NCBI GenBank assembly: GCA_007124075.1
Contig: SLFV01000207.1
Location: forward strand, 1 to 19,153
From: Roseimaritima sp.
GTDB lineage: Bacteria > Planctomycetota > Planctomycetia > Pirellulales > Pirellulaceae
Direction: 5' to 3'
DNA: 19,153 nt
How positions within the stretch are numbered: the first letter of the stretch is position 1; every line of letters begins with the position of its first letter. Below the pieces are notes generated by a model, which was not told the origin of the DNA, did not search any database, and was given only the letters and a program-made list of their open reading frames with translations. Below, piece by piece: positions 1 to 7,202 of the stretch. A program made the position numbers and the translations under genes.

Positions 1-675
1 AAATCGAATAAAAAAAACTGGAAAGTAGTCGGGGGTGATGTGCGGTTCGAGAAGGGTGGTGGTCAATCCCAGTAATCCTGGTAGGCCGATCAACCATCCA
101 TACGGCGAACAAACCCGTAACAACCGCAACAAGAAATTTCGCGGAAAACGCTTGATAATTACGAAAAGCGGAAAAGTGATCACGAAATTGACCACCAAAT
201 TCCAGACAAACCATAAGTGCCCCGAGGTCGGCGTGTATTGAACCGGAAGGCGGTGAAGCAATTGGAAGGGGATACTCGATAGCGGAACAATAAGGAAAAT
301 CCCCAACAACAGTGGAGGCACCAGGCGAAGTAGACGCGAGCGAAGCAGTTCCGTTGGCTGCCGATTGTCCAACAGGTGACCTGCAGTCACGCCAGCCAAC
401 AAGAACAAAACAGGTATCCGCCAAGTATTGAGCAACTCGCCTAACATCCACAGTCCGGGCAGATGCTTAGAAAACCCGACCAGCCCCAACATCCAGGCAA
501 ATGGTTGAAAGGCACACAACGCGTGATAAGCGATCAGCAGCATCAGGGCGATCGAACGCAACGCGTCGATTTCATGAATCCGTCGACCTGGCACTGATGC
601 ATTCCCTGAAAGTACATTCTCCTGAGGAGCCGTCACCGGAGTGGAACCGCTGCCAGCGACAGCGGACGTGCTCAT
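1..675 (-). CDS. Acyltransferase 3 family membrane protein (3' part cut by window edge)
   Basis: The frame read leftward from the ATG at 675 stays open for all 225 codons to base 1, so the C-terminal part is missing. After a polar N-terminus of about 32 residues the protein becomes strongly hydrophobic, with likely membrane segments near residues 41-60, 73-102, 117-137 and 154-175. It shows the R-x10-H signature of acyltransferase-3 proteins (R40 and H51, in RSIALMLLIAYH) and a second family-like stretch, SGHLWFVWNL, at 151-160. Known members move acyl groups across the inner membrane onto sugars or polysaccharides (OpgC/MdoC and OafB types); the acceptor here cannot be told. The ATG overlaps the upstream gene's TGA in an ATGA, so translation is probably coupled to the secreted redox protein. 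Family assignment is firm, substrate unknown. Confidence 0.85.
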   Translation of the reverse strand, partial: MSTSAVAGSGSTPVTAPQENVLSGNASVPGRRIHEIDALRSIALMLLIAYHALCAFQPFAWMLGLVGFSKHLPGLWMLGELLNTWRIPVLFLLAGVTAGHLLDNRQPTELLRSRLLRLVPPLLLGIFLIVPLSSIPFQLLHRLPVQYTPTSGHLWFVWNLVVNFVITFPLFVIIKRFPRNFLLRLLRVCSPYGWLIGLPGLLGLTTTLLEPHITPDYFPVFFIRF

Positions 676-2540
676 GGTGTTTGGCTCACGTCCTTTCGAC
701 TCTGCTTCATGTCGTGCCCGAGGTTGTCAAAGATCGTGTAGATCAAATCCTCGGTCTTTTCGGACGTTAGCAAAAAGAAGCAGAACAGCATCTCATCAGT
801 CGTCTCTTCCCCCCAAGTTACACGCTGCGGCGGCGAGGATGGATTGGACGGGTTGTCTGCCGAATTATCGAAGACCGCATCGATGACAATTTTGGTCCCG
901 GCTTTCAAGTGGATCGGTTGTTCATAATAGTACTCGTCTTGCCAATTGTAATCCCAGACCGGAATATCAATCAAAACCTCCATTGGTTTTCGCGGCTGCT
1001 TGGCGGTTACCCGCATCGACTTGCCCAGCAAATGCATGTGGGGGACGATACCGACCATGATTACATCTTTCGGTAATGTGTACGTAGTCGAGCGTCGGTA
1101 GTTCGCTTCACCAGCGGGGATGTCCATTTCGTAGTTCGCCATCCAGATGCTGCCAACCAATTTCGCTGGTTCCTTGAGCAACTCTTCCACGGGCTTGTCG
1201 ACAAAATAGAGACCGATCTCCGATTGATCGACTTCGACTTTTCCCGTCGGATGATAATGAACTTGAACCACCAAGTCGCTTCCCTTCTTCAAGTATCTCC
1301 CCATGTCATTAGGAAGTCGACGGGCGGTATTGCCGACCGACCAACCACCCAACGCACCACTTGGCAGGAAACCTGGCCCTCCAAAATTGGCGTAGCCTGG
1401 CTCAGGTGTCGCCGCATCCAGCTTTCTCGCTTGCCCTGAATCGTCAAGGAACAAAACCGCATGGTGCACAACACGTTTATTCCCAGGATGAAACTCGACC
1501 GCCGCAACCAGCTTGTCTTCAGGAATGTCGACGGGGATGACAAAGTTTTGCATCAGGTCTGGTCCGCTCGCTGGCACCGTAAACGGCTCGGGCATCCTCA
1601 CGATAAGATCGGGTGGCCCCAACTGCCACCCTTCGGCAAACTTCGGAGGCGGAGGCAGGTCGGCTTCATCACCTAGCACGCATCCTTCCTCAACCCAGTT
1701 GGCCAGTAAGTCCAATTCACGGTCACTTAAATACCTTTGCCCTACAAATCGATGAGCGGTTGCTGGCCCCGGAATCCACGGCGGCATGATGCGACGCTGC
1801 GTCACCTCGACGATCATCTCCGCGTGCGTTTTGGCTTCTTCATAATTCGTCAACGCGAACGGAGCTACTTGATCCGGGCGGTGACAGTTTTGGCATCTCT
1901 GCTGCAAGATCGGCGCAATATCGCGAGCGTAGGTGACTGCGGCGATTGTGGGATACGATCGCTCTGGGGATAGCACGCAACCGACCGGCTTGGTCTGAGA
2001 GACCAGCGGTTTTCTTCCAGTTGCAGCTGCGGCTATCGCTTCTTCAAGGTAGTGATTCTCCACGTTAACCCGCCGTCGTCCGATGGACTCGTAGCCATTG
2101 TCGATCGCGCCTCGGTAAACGACTTCTCCTGCGGCGTCCAAAACGAAAGCTTCAGGCACGTGTGTCGGGCGAAGAGTGGAACTTAATAAATGCGAGGCAT
2201 CAAAAAGAATCGGAAAAGCAGCTTCGTAATCTGCAAAGTGCTTTACCGCCTCCTGCCTGGTTGTACCAGTCTCCGAAATGATCCCAAACAGCTCGGTTCC
2301 CGTTGGCAAGCCCTTCGTGATCCGGTTGAGTTCGGGTATGTAGGATTTGGCAATGGGGCACGTGGTCGACAGGAAAATGAACGCCCGACTTACCTGTTTG
2401 TCGTTCTGTGAAAGCGTGTAGTACGAACCGTCAAGTGCCAGTGCGTCGAATTGGAACTGATGCTTGTAAGTATCCTGCGACATCAGCAGGGAACTGGAAC
2501 TGCAAACGCTGATCAAGAAAAAGCAAATCACAAGTCGCAT
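672..2540 (-). CDS. Secreted redoxin / cytochrome c / copper monooxygenase-like protein
   Basis: This is a 622-residue exported protein with three modules. Residues 1-21 look like a signal peptide. Residues 25-175 form a peroxiredoxin/thioredoxin-like fold with a single active-site cysteine, C61, in STTCPIAKSY, and no CxxC. Residues 203-290 carry one c-type haem motif, CQNCH (216-220), followed by a conserved-looking MPPW. Residues 310-600 resemble the copper type II ascorbate-dependent monooxygenases (PHM/DBM): the pair H359-H360, H428 and H430 (VHYHPTG), H501 and H503 (PHMHLLGK), and M584 in DEM match the usual copper ligands. Such proteins are known in Planctomycetota and Acidobacteriota, but their substrates are largely unknown. 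It probably acts outside the cytoplasmic membrane. It is the first gene of a two-gene unit with the acyltransferase. No strong Shine-Dalgarno is visible before the ATG. Confidence 0.88.
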   Translation of the reverse strand: MRLVICFFLISVCSSSSLLMSQDTYKHQFQFDALALDGSYYTLSQNDKQVSRAFIFLSTTCPIAKSYIPELNRITKGLPTGTELFGIISETGTTRQEAVKHFADYEAAFPILFDASHLLSSTLRPTHVPEAFVLDAAGEVVYRGAIDNGYESIGRRRVNVENHYLEEAIAAAATGRKPLVSQTKPVGCVLSPERSYPTIAAVTYARDIAPILQQRCQNCHRPDQVAPFALTNYEEAKTHAEMIVEVTQRRIMPPWIPGPATAHRFVGQRYLSDRELDLLANWVEEGCVLGDEADLPPPPKFAEGWQLGPPDLIVRMPEPFTVPASGPDLMQNFVIPVDIPEDKLVAAVEFHPGNKRVVHHAVLFLDDSGQARKLDAATPEPGYANFGGPGFLPSGALGGWSVGNTARRLPNDMGRYLKKGSDLVVQVHYHPTGKVEVDQSEIGLYFVDKPVEELLKEPAKLVGSIWMANYEMDIPAGEANYRRSTTYTLPKDVIMVGIVPHMHLLGKSMRVTAKQPRKPMEVLIDIPVWDYNWQDEYYYEQPIHLKAGTKIVIDAVFDNSADNPSNPSSPPQRVTWGEETTDEMLFCFFLLTSEKTEDLIYTIFDNLGHDMKQSRKDVSQTP

Positions 2541-2582
2541 TGTCGAACCACGGTCGGAGTTACAGTGTAAGTATCCAGCAGG

Positions 2583-2602
2583 GCCGCCAATCGAATGGCG
2601 GC
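2583..2602 (-). promoter_or_regulatory. Hairpin in the leader of the redoxin gene
   Basis: The arms GCCGCCA (2583-2589) and TGGCGGC (2596-2602) are perfect complements around a 6-base loop. The repeat lies 43-62 bases upstream of the ATG at 2540, so it could fold in the 5' untranslated RNA or be a protein site. The function is unknown. Confidence 0.45.
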
Positions 2603-2610
2603 TTCAGGAA

Positions 2611-2628
2611 GTATACCGATCGGTATAC
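2611..2628. promoter_or_regulatory. Perfect 18-bp palindrome, TetR-type operator candidate
   Basis: GTATACCGATCGGTATAC equals its own reverse complement over all 18 bases. Its core ACCGATCGGT is of the ACCGNNCGGT type bound by many TetR/AcrR-family repressors. It sits 71-88 bases upstream of the minus-strand redoxin gene, a normal place for an operator. No TetR gene is in the window, so the regulator would have to be elsewhere. Confidence 0.55.
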
Positions 2629-2921
2629 GGGGTGTCAAGAGCTTCTGTGGGTACTGATAGGAAATTTGATTTCCGTACAGGGTACCAGAGGAAATCCTCC
2701 AATCCCTGGCAGTTTCCGGAGATGGACCGCCGATTGGAGGCCTGTTCGACGGCATCTGGCAGGTTGCTGCAGGCAAAATTCGTGTTGATCTTACACCCTG
2801 CGCGCAGGTTCCCCATGCCGACCCGAGTCGGGGATGATTAGAAGCTCGCCAGGAAGGTGTCGATGTCGACGTAACACAGTGGGGCCACTTCGAGATAGAA
2901 AGGGGACGCAGCTCAATGTTT

Positions 2922-3186
2922 TTACCTTTGCAGTTCATAAAGCCAATCTCCATCGCCTGCCCCCGGTGTTGGGTTGTGATGGATATTGGCCGCCTCAACG
3001 CAGGGCCCAAATCGCTTGGTCGGCGAGTCGTCGATGGCCAGCGTCCAATACCCTTAATTCTTTCGGGTTGAACTTCGTCAGGACCAACGACAACAGCGGC
3101 AACATCAGCGACGTGGTATTTCTTTCCACCGCCTGAAGCAGTTCATAGAAGCGGTCGCAGTCGCGAAAACGGCGATGCCTCCTCAC
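2922..3186 (-). pseudogene. Frameshifted DDE transposase relic
   Basis: The minus strand reads RFYELLQAVERNTTSLMLP and on to about LTKFNPKELRVL in one frame (from 3186 down to roughly 3040). It then continues in another frame with TLAIDDSPTKRFGP and VEAANIHHNPTPG, ending at a stop at 2922. The IDDSPTKR-[YF]-GP...HHNPTPG block is typical of an IS701/DDE_5-like transposase group frequent in Planctomycetota. The two halves are separated by a frameshift near 3045-3055, where the second frame would meet a stop just upstream. Both the N-terminal part and the C-terminal catalytic part of a normal element (roughly 350-450 residues) are absent, and I found no terminal repeats. It is therefore a dead fragment. 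The family name is from memory of motif style, not a search. Confidence 0.6.
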
Positions 3187-3466
3187 AGCGGCACACGGGC
3201 CTCGGTGGTGTGCCGACGCGGTTCATTGGGGGTGGCGAGTCTGGCTCGCTTGTCGTGCTGGGATGGTTTCGATTTTCCGCGATGCTGAGCTTGCGGCGGT
3301 CGGCGGGAGGAATTACACTTCGCCTTCCTTGGCTCTCTGGATTGTGGGTTGGTGTCAGAACCTCCATTTTCCACGAGGGCCTTTTTCGTGCCAATATCAA
3401 TCCGCTGGCACAAGGTGTTCGCCTAAAGTGCAGAATACCAGCGAAAGCGCACTAAAGGATGCAGTG

Positions 3467-4462
3467 ATGACGAAACGTCCGCGATTACTGGTTGTCGGTG
3501 GGGGGTCGATCGGCGAGCGTCATGTTCGCTGTTTTCTGCAAACGCAGCGTGTTGAGGTTGTCCTTTGCGAGTCCAACCCAAAGGTGCGGACTGCGGTAGC
3601 GCAGCGTTGTGGATTAATGGAAAGCTTTGGTGACTTTGATGCAGCTTTAGCAAGTCAGCCCGACATCGCCGTAATCTGCACCCCAGCTCATCTGCACATT
3701 TCGATGGCCACTGAACTGATCCAGGCGGGTACCGCGGTGTTGATTGAGAAACCGCTGAGCGTCACGTTGCAGGGTGCGGACGAGTTGCTTGCTTTCGTCG
3801 AAGCTCGGCAATTAACAGCCTGTGTTGCCTACGTCTATCGAGCTCATCCGGCACTCCAAGCGATGCGTCAGGCGTTAGGTAGCGATCGGTTTGGTTCAGC
3901 AGTACAACTGGTGGCTGTTTTTGGTCAAAATTTCCCGTTCTACCGCCCTGCGTATCGGGAAATCTACTATGGCCAGCGATCGACCGGTGGTGGAGCGATC
4001 CAAGATGCATTGACCCACGTCATCAATGCGGCCCAGTGGTTGGTCGGTCCGGTGACGGAGGTTACCGTCGATGCGGCGCACTTGGTGCTCCACGGAGTAA
4101 CGGTCGAAGACACCGTGCATATGATGGCAAGGCACGCAAACGTGTTAGCCAATTACAGTCTCAATCAACATCAATGCATCGATGAGGGGACGTTAACGGT
4201 GATCTGCGAACGTGGCATGGTCCGGTACGAAACGCATCATGGGCGATGGTCGTGGGCAGATCATCCCCAAGGTCCGTGGCATATTGAACCGACGGCATCG
4301 CTGCAGCGAGATGAACTTTTTCGACGACAAGCTGACGCATTTTTGGACGCGGTCGAAGGTAAGACGCAACCGCTTTGCAGCCTGCAAGAGGGGATCCAGA
4401 CACTTCGGGTCAACATTGCCGCCCTGCGGTCGGTAGAAACACGTCGCTGGGAAAAGCCGTAG
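3467..4462 (+). CDS. Gfo/Idh/MocA family oxidoreductase
   Basis: A 331-residue NAD(P)-dependent oxidoreductase of the sugar/cyclitol dehydrogenase superfamily. The N-terminal Rossmann fold carries GGGSIG (residues 11-16). EKP (94-96) is the usual lysine motif. GGGAIQDALTH gives the pair D180 and H184 expected in the C-terminal catalytic domain. I chose the ATG at 3467 because it has AAAGGA at a good distance (7-8 bases) and the protein then starts just before the nucleotide fold; the frame is open further upstream to 3263, but that extension looks non-coding. The length is typical of the family. It stands alone on the plus strand and converges with the amidohydrolase-aminotransferase gene. 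A role in sugar or sugar-acid metabolism fits the neighbourhood, but the substrate is not predictable. Confidence 0.9.
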   Translation: MTKRPRLLVVGGGSIGERHVRCFLQTQRVEVVLCESNPKVRTAVAQRCGLMESFGDFDAALASQPDIAVICTPAHLHISMATELIQAGTAVLIEKPLSVTLQGADELLAFVEARQLTACVAYVYRAHPALQAMRQALGSDRFGSAVQLVAVFGQNFPFYRPAYREIYYGQRSTGGGAIQDALTHVINAAQWLVGPVTEVTVDAAHLVLHGVTVEDTVHMMARHANVLANYSLNQHQCIDEGTLTVICERGMVRYETHHGRWSWADHPQGPWHIEPTASLQRDELFRRQADAFLDAVEGKTQPLCSLQEGIQTLRVNIAALRSVETRRWEKP

Positions 4463-4513
4463 GAACACCAGGGCCGATGAGTATCGGTTCAAATCGGCAG
4501 GGTTTTGCCTGAT

Positions 4514-4554
4514 GGTGCCGGTGTAGCGACCATGGTTTCGCCTACACCGTCGCC
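4514..4554. terminator. Imperfect hairpin, possible bidirectional terminator
   Basis: CGGTGTAG (4519-4526) pairs with CTACACCG (4542-4549). The stem continues inward with CGA/TCG after one bulged base, and outward with GGTG/CGCC-like pairs after a mismatch. It lies about 50 bases after the oxidoreductase stop, between two convergent genes. There is no T-run, so a rho-independent role is uncertain. Confidence 0.35.
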
Positions 4555-4600
4555 GACCGTTTGCTGCCAAGCGACATTCTCTCTGCGATTCCCGCCCTGC

Positions 4601-4678
4601 GACGCCGAAAGCGACTCGTCAAACCGACAGCTATGGTTCCCGTGTCGCGAACACGCCTCGGCGAGGTCGCTTTGCGTC
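4601..4678. repeat. Inverted repeat with 44-base centre
   Basis: The left arm GACGCCGAAAGCGACTCG-like sequence (4601-4618) is nearly complementary to CGAGGTCGCTTTGCGTC (4662-4678); the AAAGCGAC/GTCGCTTT and GACGC/GCGTC blocks pair perfectly. The centre contains a small GTGT...ACAC stem. It could be a transcript-end structure or a small palindromic repeat element; copy number elsewhere in the genome would decide. Confidence 0.4.
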
Positions 4679-4795
4679 ACGTTTCCCTAGATTCAGAAAG
4701 GGGGTCCGTTGGCGAATTTTCGAGCTTTGGGCATTCGGGAGTCGGGATCAGCTTTGTTGGAAAAACGGATAAGCATCGTGCGGGAAACACAACGA

Positions 4796-7156
4796 TCAAG
4801 CCAGACGGGTGAAGCCGCAGTGACGCACCTGGGTACCTGCATCATCCAGTCGCTGGTGAACATCCGCTTGTTCGATCGCGTCCGCCAATTCCGCGAACAC
4901 CGGTTCGGCGGCATGAACATAATCCGTGATGTGATGTTCCTGGTGAGCAAAACTTGGATAGAAACCGCTACCGGCAAGGAAGCCGCGCTGAAGCATGCGT
5001 GTGGTGAACAGGGTCCCCAATGCAGCCGCATCTGCATGATCGAAGCTTAGTTGCAACAGCGCAGGGTGTCCTGAGATCTTGATGGGAACGCCAAAGCGGC
5101 GACTGAGGTCGTGCCACGCAAGACGCATCTGATTTCCCAGGCACTGGGTGTGCGACGCGATGTCGAGCGACTGATATTTGCGAATCGTTGTCAGCGCTGC
5201 GGTTGGACCAACCGCTTCGGTCCAATAGGTGCTGGAGATGAAGGATGTTTGTGCCGCGTCCATCGGCCAACGACGACCGATGACTGCCGCCATCGGATGA
5301 CCGTTGGCAATTGCTTTGGCAAATACAGCGACGTCGGGCGATGTGCCATACTTCAGATGCACCCCGCCAGGGTGCATTCGCCAACCGGATGAAATCTCAT
5401 CAAAGATCAGCACCGCACCACAACGGTTGCAGAGTTCACGAACACCTTCAAGGAACCCCGAGGCGGGTTCGGCATTGCGAGTCGGTTCCATCACCACCGC
5501 AGCGATCTCAGAGCCATAGCAAGTAACGTGTTGCTGCAATTCGTCCAAATCGTTGTAGGTGAAGGGCAGCGCGGTGCCAGCAAGTCCCAAGGGTACGCCC
5601 GCCGGTTCCAGCCCAGGCAAGAGATGACCTTGCAGTCTGTCGACCGCATTGGTCGGATGCAGATTCGCCGCCAAATACCAGTCGGACCAACCGTGATAGC
5701 CACAGAATGCAATCTTGTCACGACGAGTAGCCGCGCGCGCCAAGCGTACCGCGATTGCCATTGCTTCGCCACCCGTTCGGGCAAACCTTGCCTGCTGGGC
5801 CCAGGGGTGTAACGCGACCAAAAGCTCGGCAAGTTCCACTTCTTCGGCGGCATTGAGCGACGACATCGAACCCATGGCAATACGGCGTCCGACAGCCGCG
5901 TTGACGTCAGGGTCTGCGTAACCCAACAGGCAAGAACCGATACCCGCGGTGGTCATGTCGATAAAGCGGCGACCGTCCAAATCGATCACTTCACAACCAT
6001 GTGCTTCGCGTGCATAGGCTGGCCAGAGCCCTGGTGCGAACATCTCGGGACGCTTGCTGAGCAATTGCGTTCCACCGGGGATCAACTCTTTCGCGCGAAC
6101 ATAAGTTGTTTGTGTCAGCGAATCTCCCACCGAGGTCCCGGGAAATGCATCGTTGCCGAAGCGGACCTCAAACAACTCGGCAGCGGTGCGCCAAAAAAGA
6201 TTTTCAATATCATCGCCAGACCACTGCGCGATTTCCGCAGCATGCTTCATCGACAGCAACTGCTCATAGATCGCTAAGATCGGTCGGCCGTCGCAGTGAG
6301 GAAACTGCAGGTCGAATCGATCGACGTCGATGCCTTGCCAAGCGCGGCCAAATGCCGCGTATTGACCGTGAAAGTAGGTTGCGTCGACACCATCAGACCC
6401 ATACAAGATGCGTCGCCGATCCTCACGTGAAAATAAGGTGATCAACGGCCGCACATCGGTCACGGCAGAAACGTCATACCAGATGTTCGGCAGGTCACGA
6501 AGTTGGTCAATCGCTTGGCGAATGGGCCAGTAAGTAAAGCTGCGTGCGCAGTGGGCCAAGATCCACCGGATGTTGGGAAAACGCTTGAACGTGAAATCGC
6601 GCAGATCGCTCAGGTTCAGCTTGTCGGCACAACCATGGAACCGTGACAAATGCATCGTCACCCACAGCCCCAGTTCGTTGGCCAATTCCAATTGGGGATA
6701 CGACAAAAAATCGTGGATGCGGCACTGTGCGATATCACCGGTGAGAGAAAAGATGCGATAAGGTTTCAAGCCAATGAATCGTTGTTCTTGAATATCGCGC
6801 CGGATATCCTCCACGGTGCATGCTGGAGTCACCAGTCGGTTCATTCGTGATTGCGGATCTTGGCGAACCTGAGCCATACACCAGTCGTTATGAGCCGCAA
6901 CATCGATACCCCGTAGCGGCGTTCCCAGTACTAGAAAATGAGTTTCGCGGCCGGGATACAGTCGCGCGGCCCATTGTTGAATTGCGGCGAAATCGGAGGC
7001 CCCCCATCGGTTCGCTGCCAATTCTGTCGCTACCAGATGGTCTGGATTGAACAGATGGATATGAGCGTCAAACACGCGATCGGGAACAAAGTCTTCCAGT
7101 TCATCATCCCAAATCTGTTGATCGTGCGAGGAATATTTCCTTAGGGAAACCGGCAT
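4796..7156 (-). CDS. Amidohydrolase-2 / class III aminotransferase fusion protein
   Basis: One frame encodes two enzymes. Numbered from an upstream GTG (7183), residues 34-345 form an amidohydrolase-2 TIM barrel: FDAHIHLF (H41, H43), H178 in TMHLSR, H211 in ILAHCAR and D264 in LYGSDG match the metal-ligand pattern. Residues 360-790 form a class III, PLP-dependent aminotransferase of the glutamate-1-semialdehyde aminomutase type: TGGEAMAIA at 470-478, D595 in FDEISSGWR, and the PLP lysine K623 in FAKAIANGHP. The two halves suit a hydrolase (lactone, amide or decarboxylase type) feeding an amino- or keto-acid step. I prefer the ATG at 7156, with AAAGG eight bases upstream (786 residues); the GTG at 7183 also has an AAAAAGG upstream and adds nine residues. 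It is the last gene of the aldolase operon, 46 bases after the dehydrogenase. Exact reactions are unknown. Confidence 0.88.
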   Translation of the reverse strand: MPVSLRKYSSHDQQIWDDELEDFVPDRVFDAHIHLFNPDHLVATELAANRWGASDFAAIQQWAARLYPGRETHFLVLGTPLRGIDVAAHNDWCMAQVRQDPQSRMNRLVTPACTVEDIRRDIQEQRFIGLKPYRIFSLTGDIAQCRIHDFLSYPQLELANELGLWVTMHLSRFHGCADKLNLSDLRDFTFKRFPNIRWILAHCARSFTYWPIRQAIDQLRDLPNIWYDVSAVTDVRPLITLFSREDRRRILYGSDGVDATYFHGQYAAFGRAWQGIDVDRFDLQFPHCDGRPILAIYEQLLSMKHAAEIAQWSGDDIENLFWRTAAELFEVRFGNDAFPGTSVGDSLTQTTYVRAKELIPGGTQLLSKRPEMFAPGLWPAYAREAHGCEVIDLDGRRFIDMTTAGIGSCLLGYADPDVNAAVGRRIAMGSMSSLNAAEEVELAELLVALHPWAQQARFARTGGEAMAIAVRLARAATRRDKIAFCGYHGWSDWYLAANLHPTNAVDRLQGHLLPGLEPAGVPLGLAGTALPFTYNDLDELQQHVTCYGSEIAAVVMEPTRNAEPASGFLEGVRELCNRCGAVLIFDEISSGWRMHPGGVHLKYGTSPDVAVFAKAIANGHPMAAVIGRRWPMDAAQTSFISSTYWTEAVGPTAALTTIRKYQSLDIASHTQCLGNQMRLAWHDLSRRFGVPIKISGHPALLQLSFDHADAAALGTLFTTRMLQRGFLAGSGFYPSFAHQEHHITDYVHAAEPVFAELADAIEQADVHQRLDDAGTQVRHCGFTRLA

Positions 7157-7202
7157 CTCAAAAGCCTTTCGTATTCGTTGCACTCAAGACAGCCTTTTTC
7201 AT

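Larger units (their letters stand above)
2541..3466. other. Long non-coding stretch with operator-like repeats and a transposase relic
   Basis: No intact gene is convincing here. The end near 2541 is the promoter side of the minus-strand redoxin gene and holds a hairpin (2583-2602), a perfect 18-bp palindrome (2611-2628), a short inverted repeat GGAAAT-TTG-ATTTCC (2660-2674), and 9-bp arms CCTCCAATC / GATTGGAGG (2696-2704 / 2732-2740). From about 2922 to 3186 there is a degraded transposase on the minus strand. The remaining 280 bases before the oxidoreductase hold its ribosome binding site and no other feature I recognise. Confidence 0.6.
4463..4795. other. Convergent intergenic region with two imperfect hairpins
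   Basis: This 333-base gap separates the 3' ends of two convergent genes. I see no coding region in it. It holds an imperfect long hairpin (4514-4554) and a second, wider inverted repeat (4601-4617 with 4662-4678). Either may help end transcription from both sides, although neither is followed by a clear T-run. Confidence 0.55.

Noticed and set aside
2528..3010. A 160-codon open frame on the minus strand
   Set aside because: It overlaps the start of the redoxin gene and the transposase relic in another frame, spans the palindromes, and has no recognisable motif.
3263..3466. 68-residue N-terminal extension of the Gfo/Idh oxidoreductase
   Set aside because: The extension has no domain, and a good ribosome site precedes the ATG at 3467, where the nucleotide-binding fold begins.
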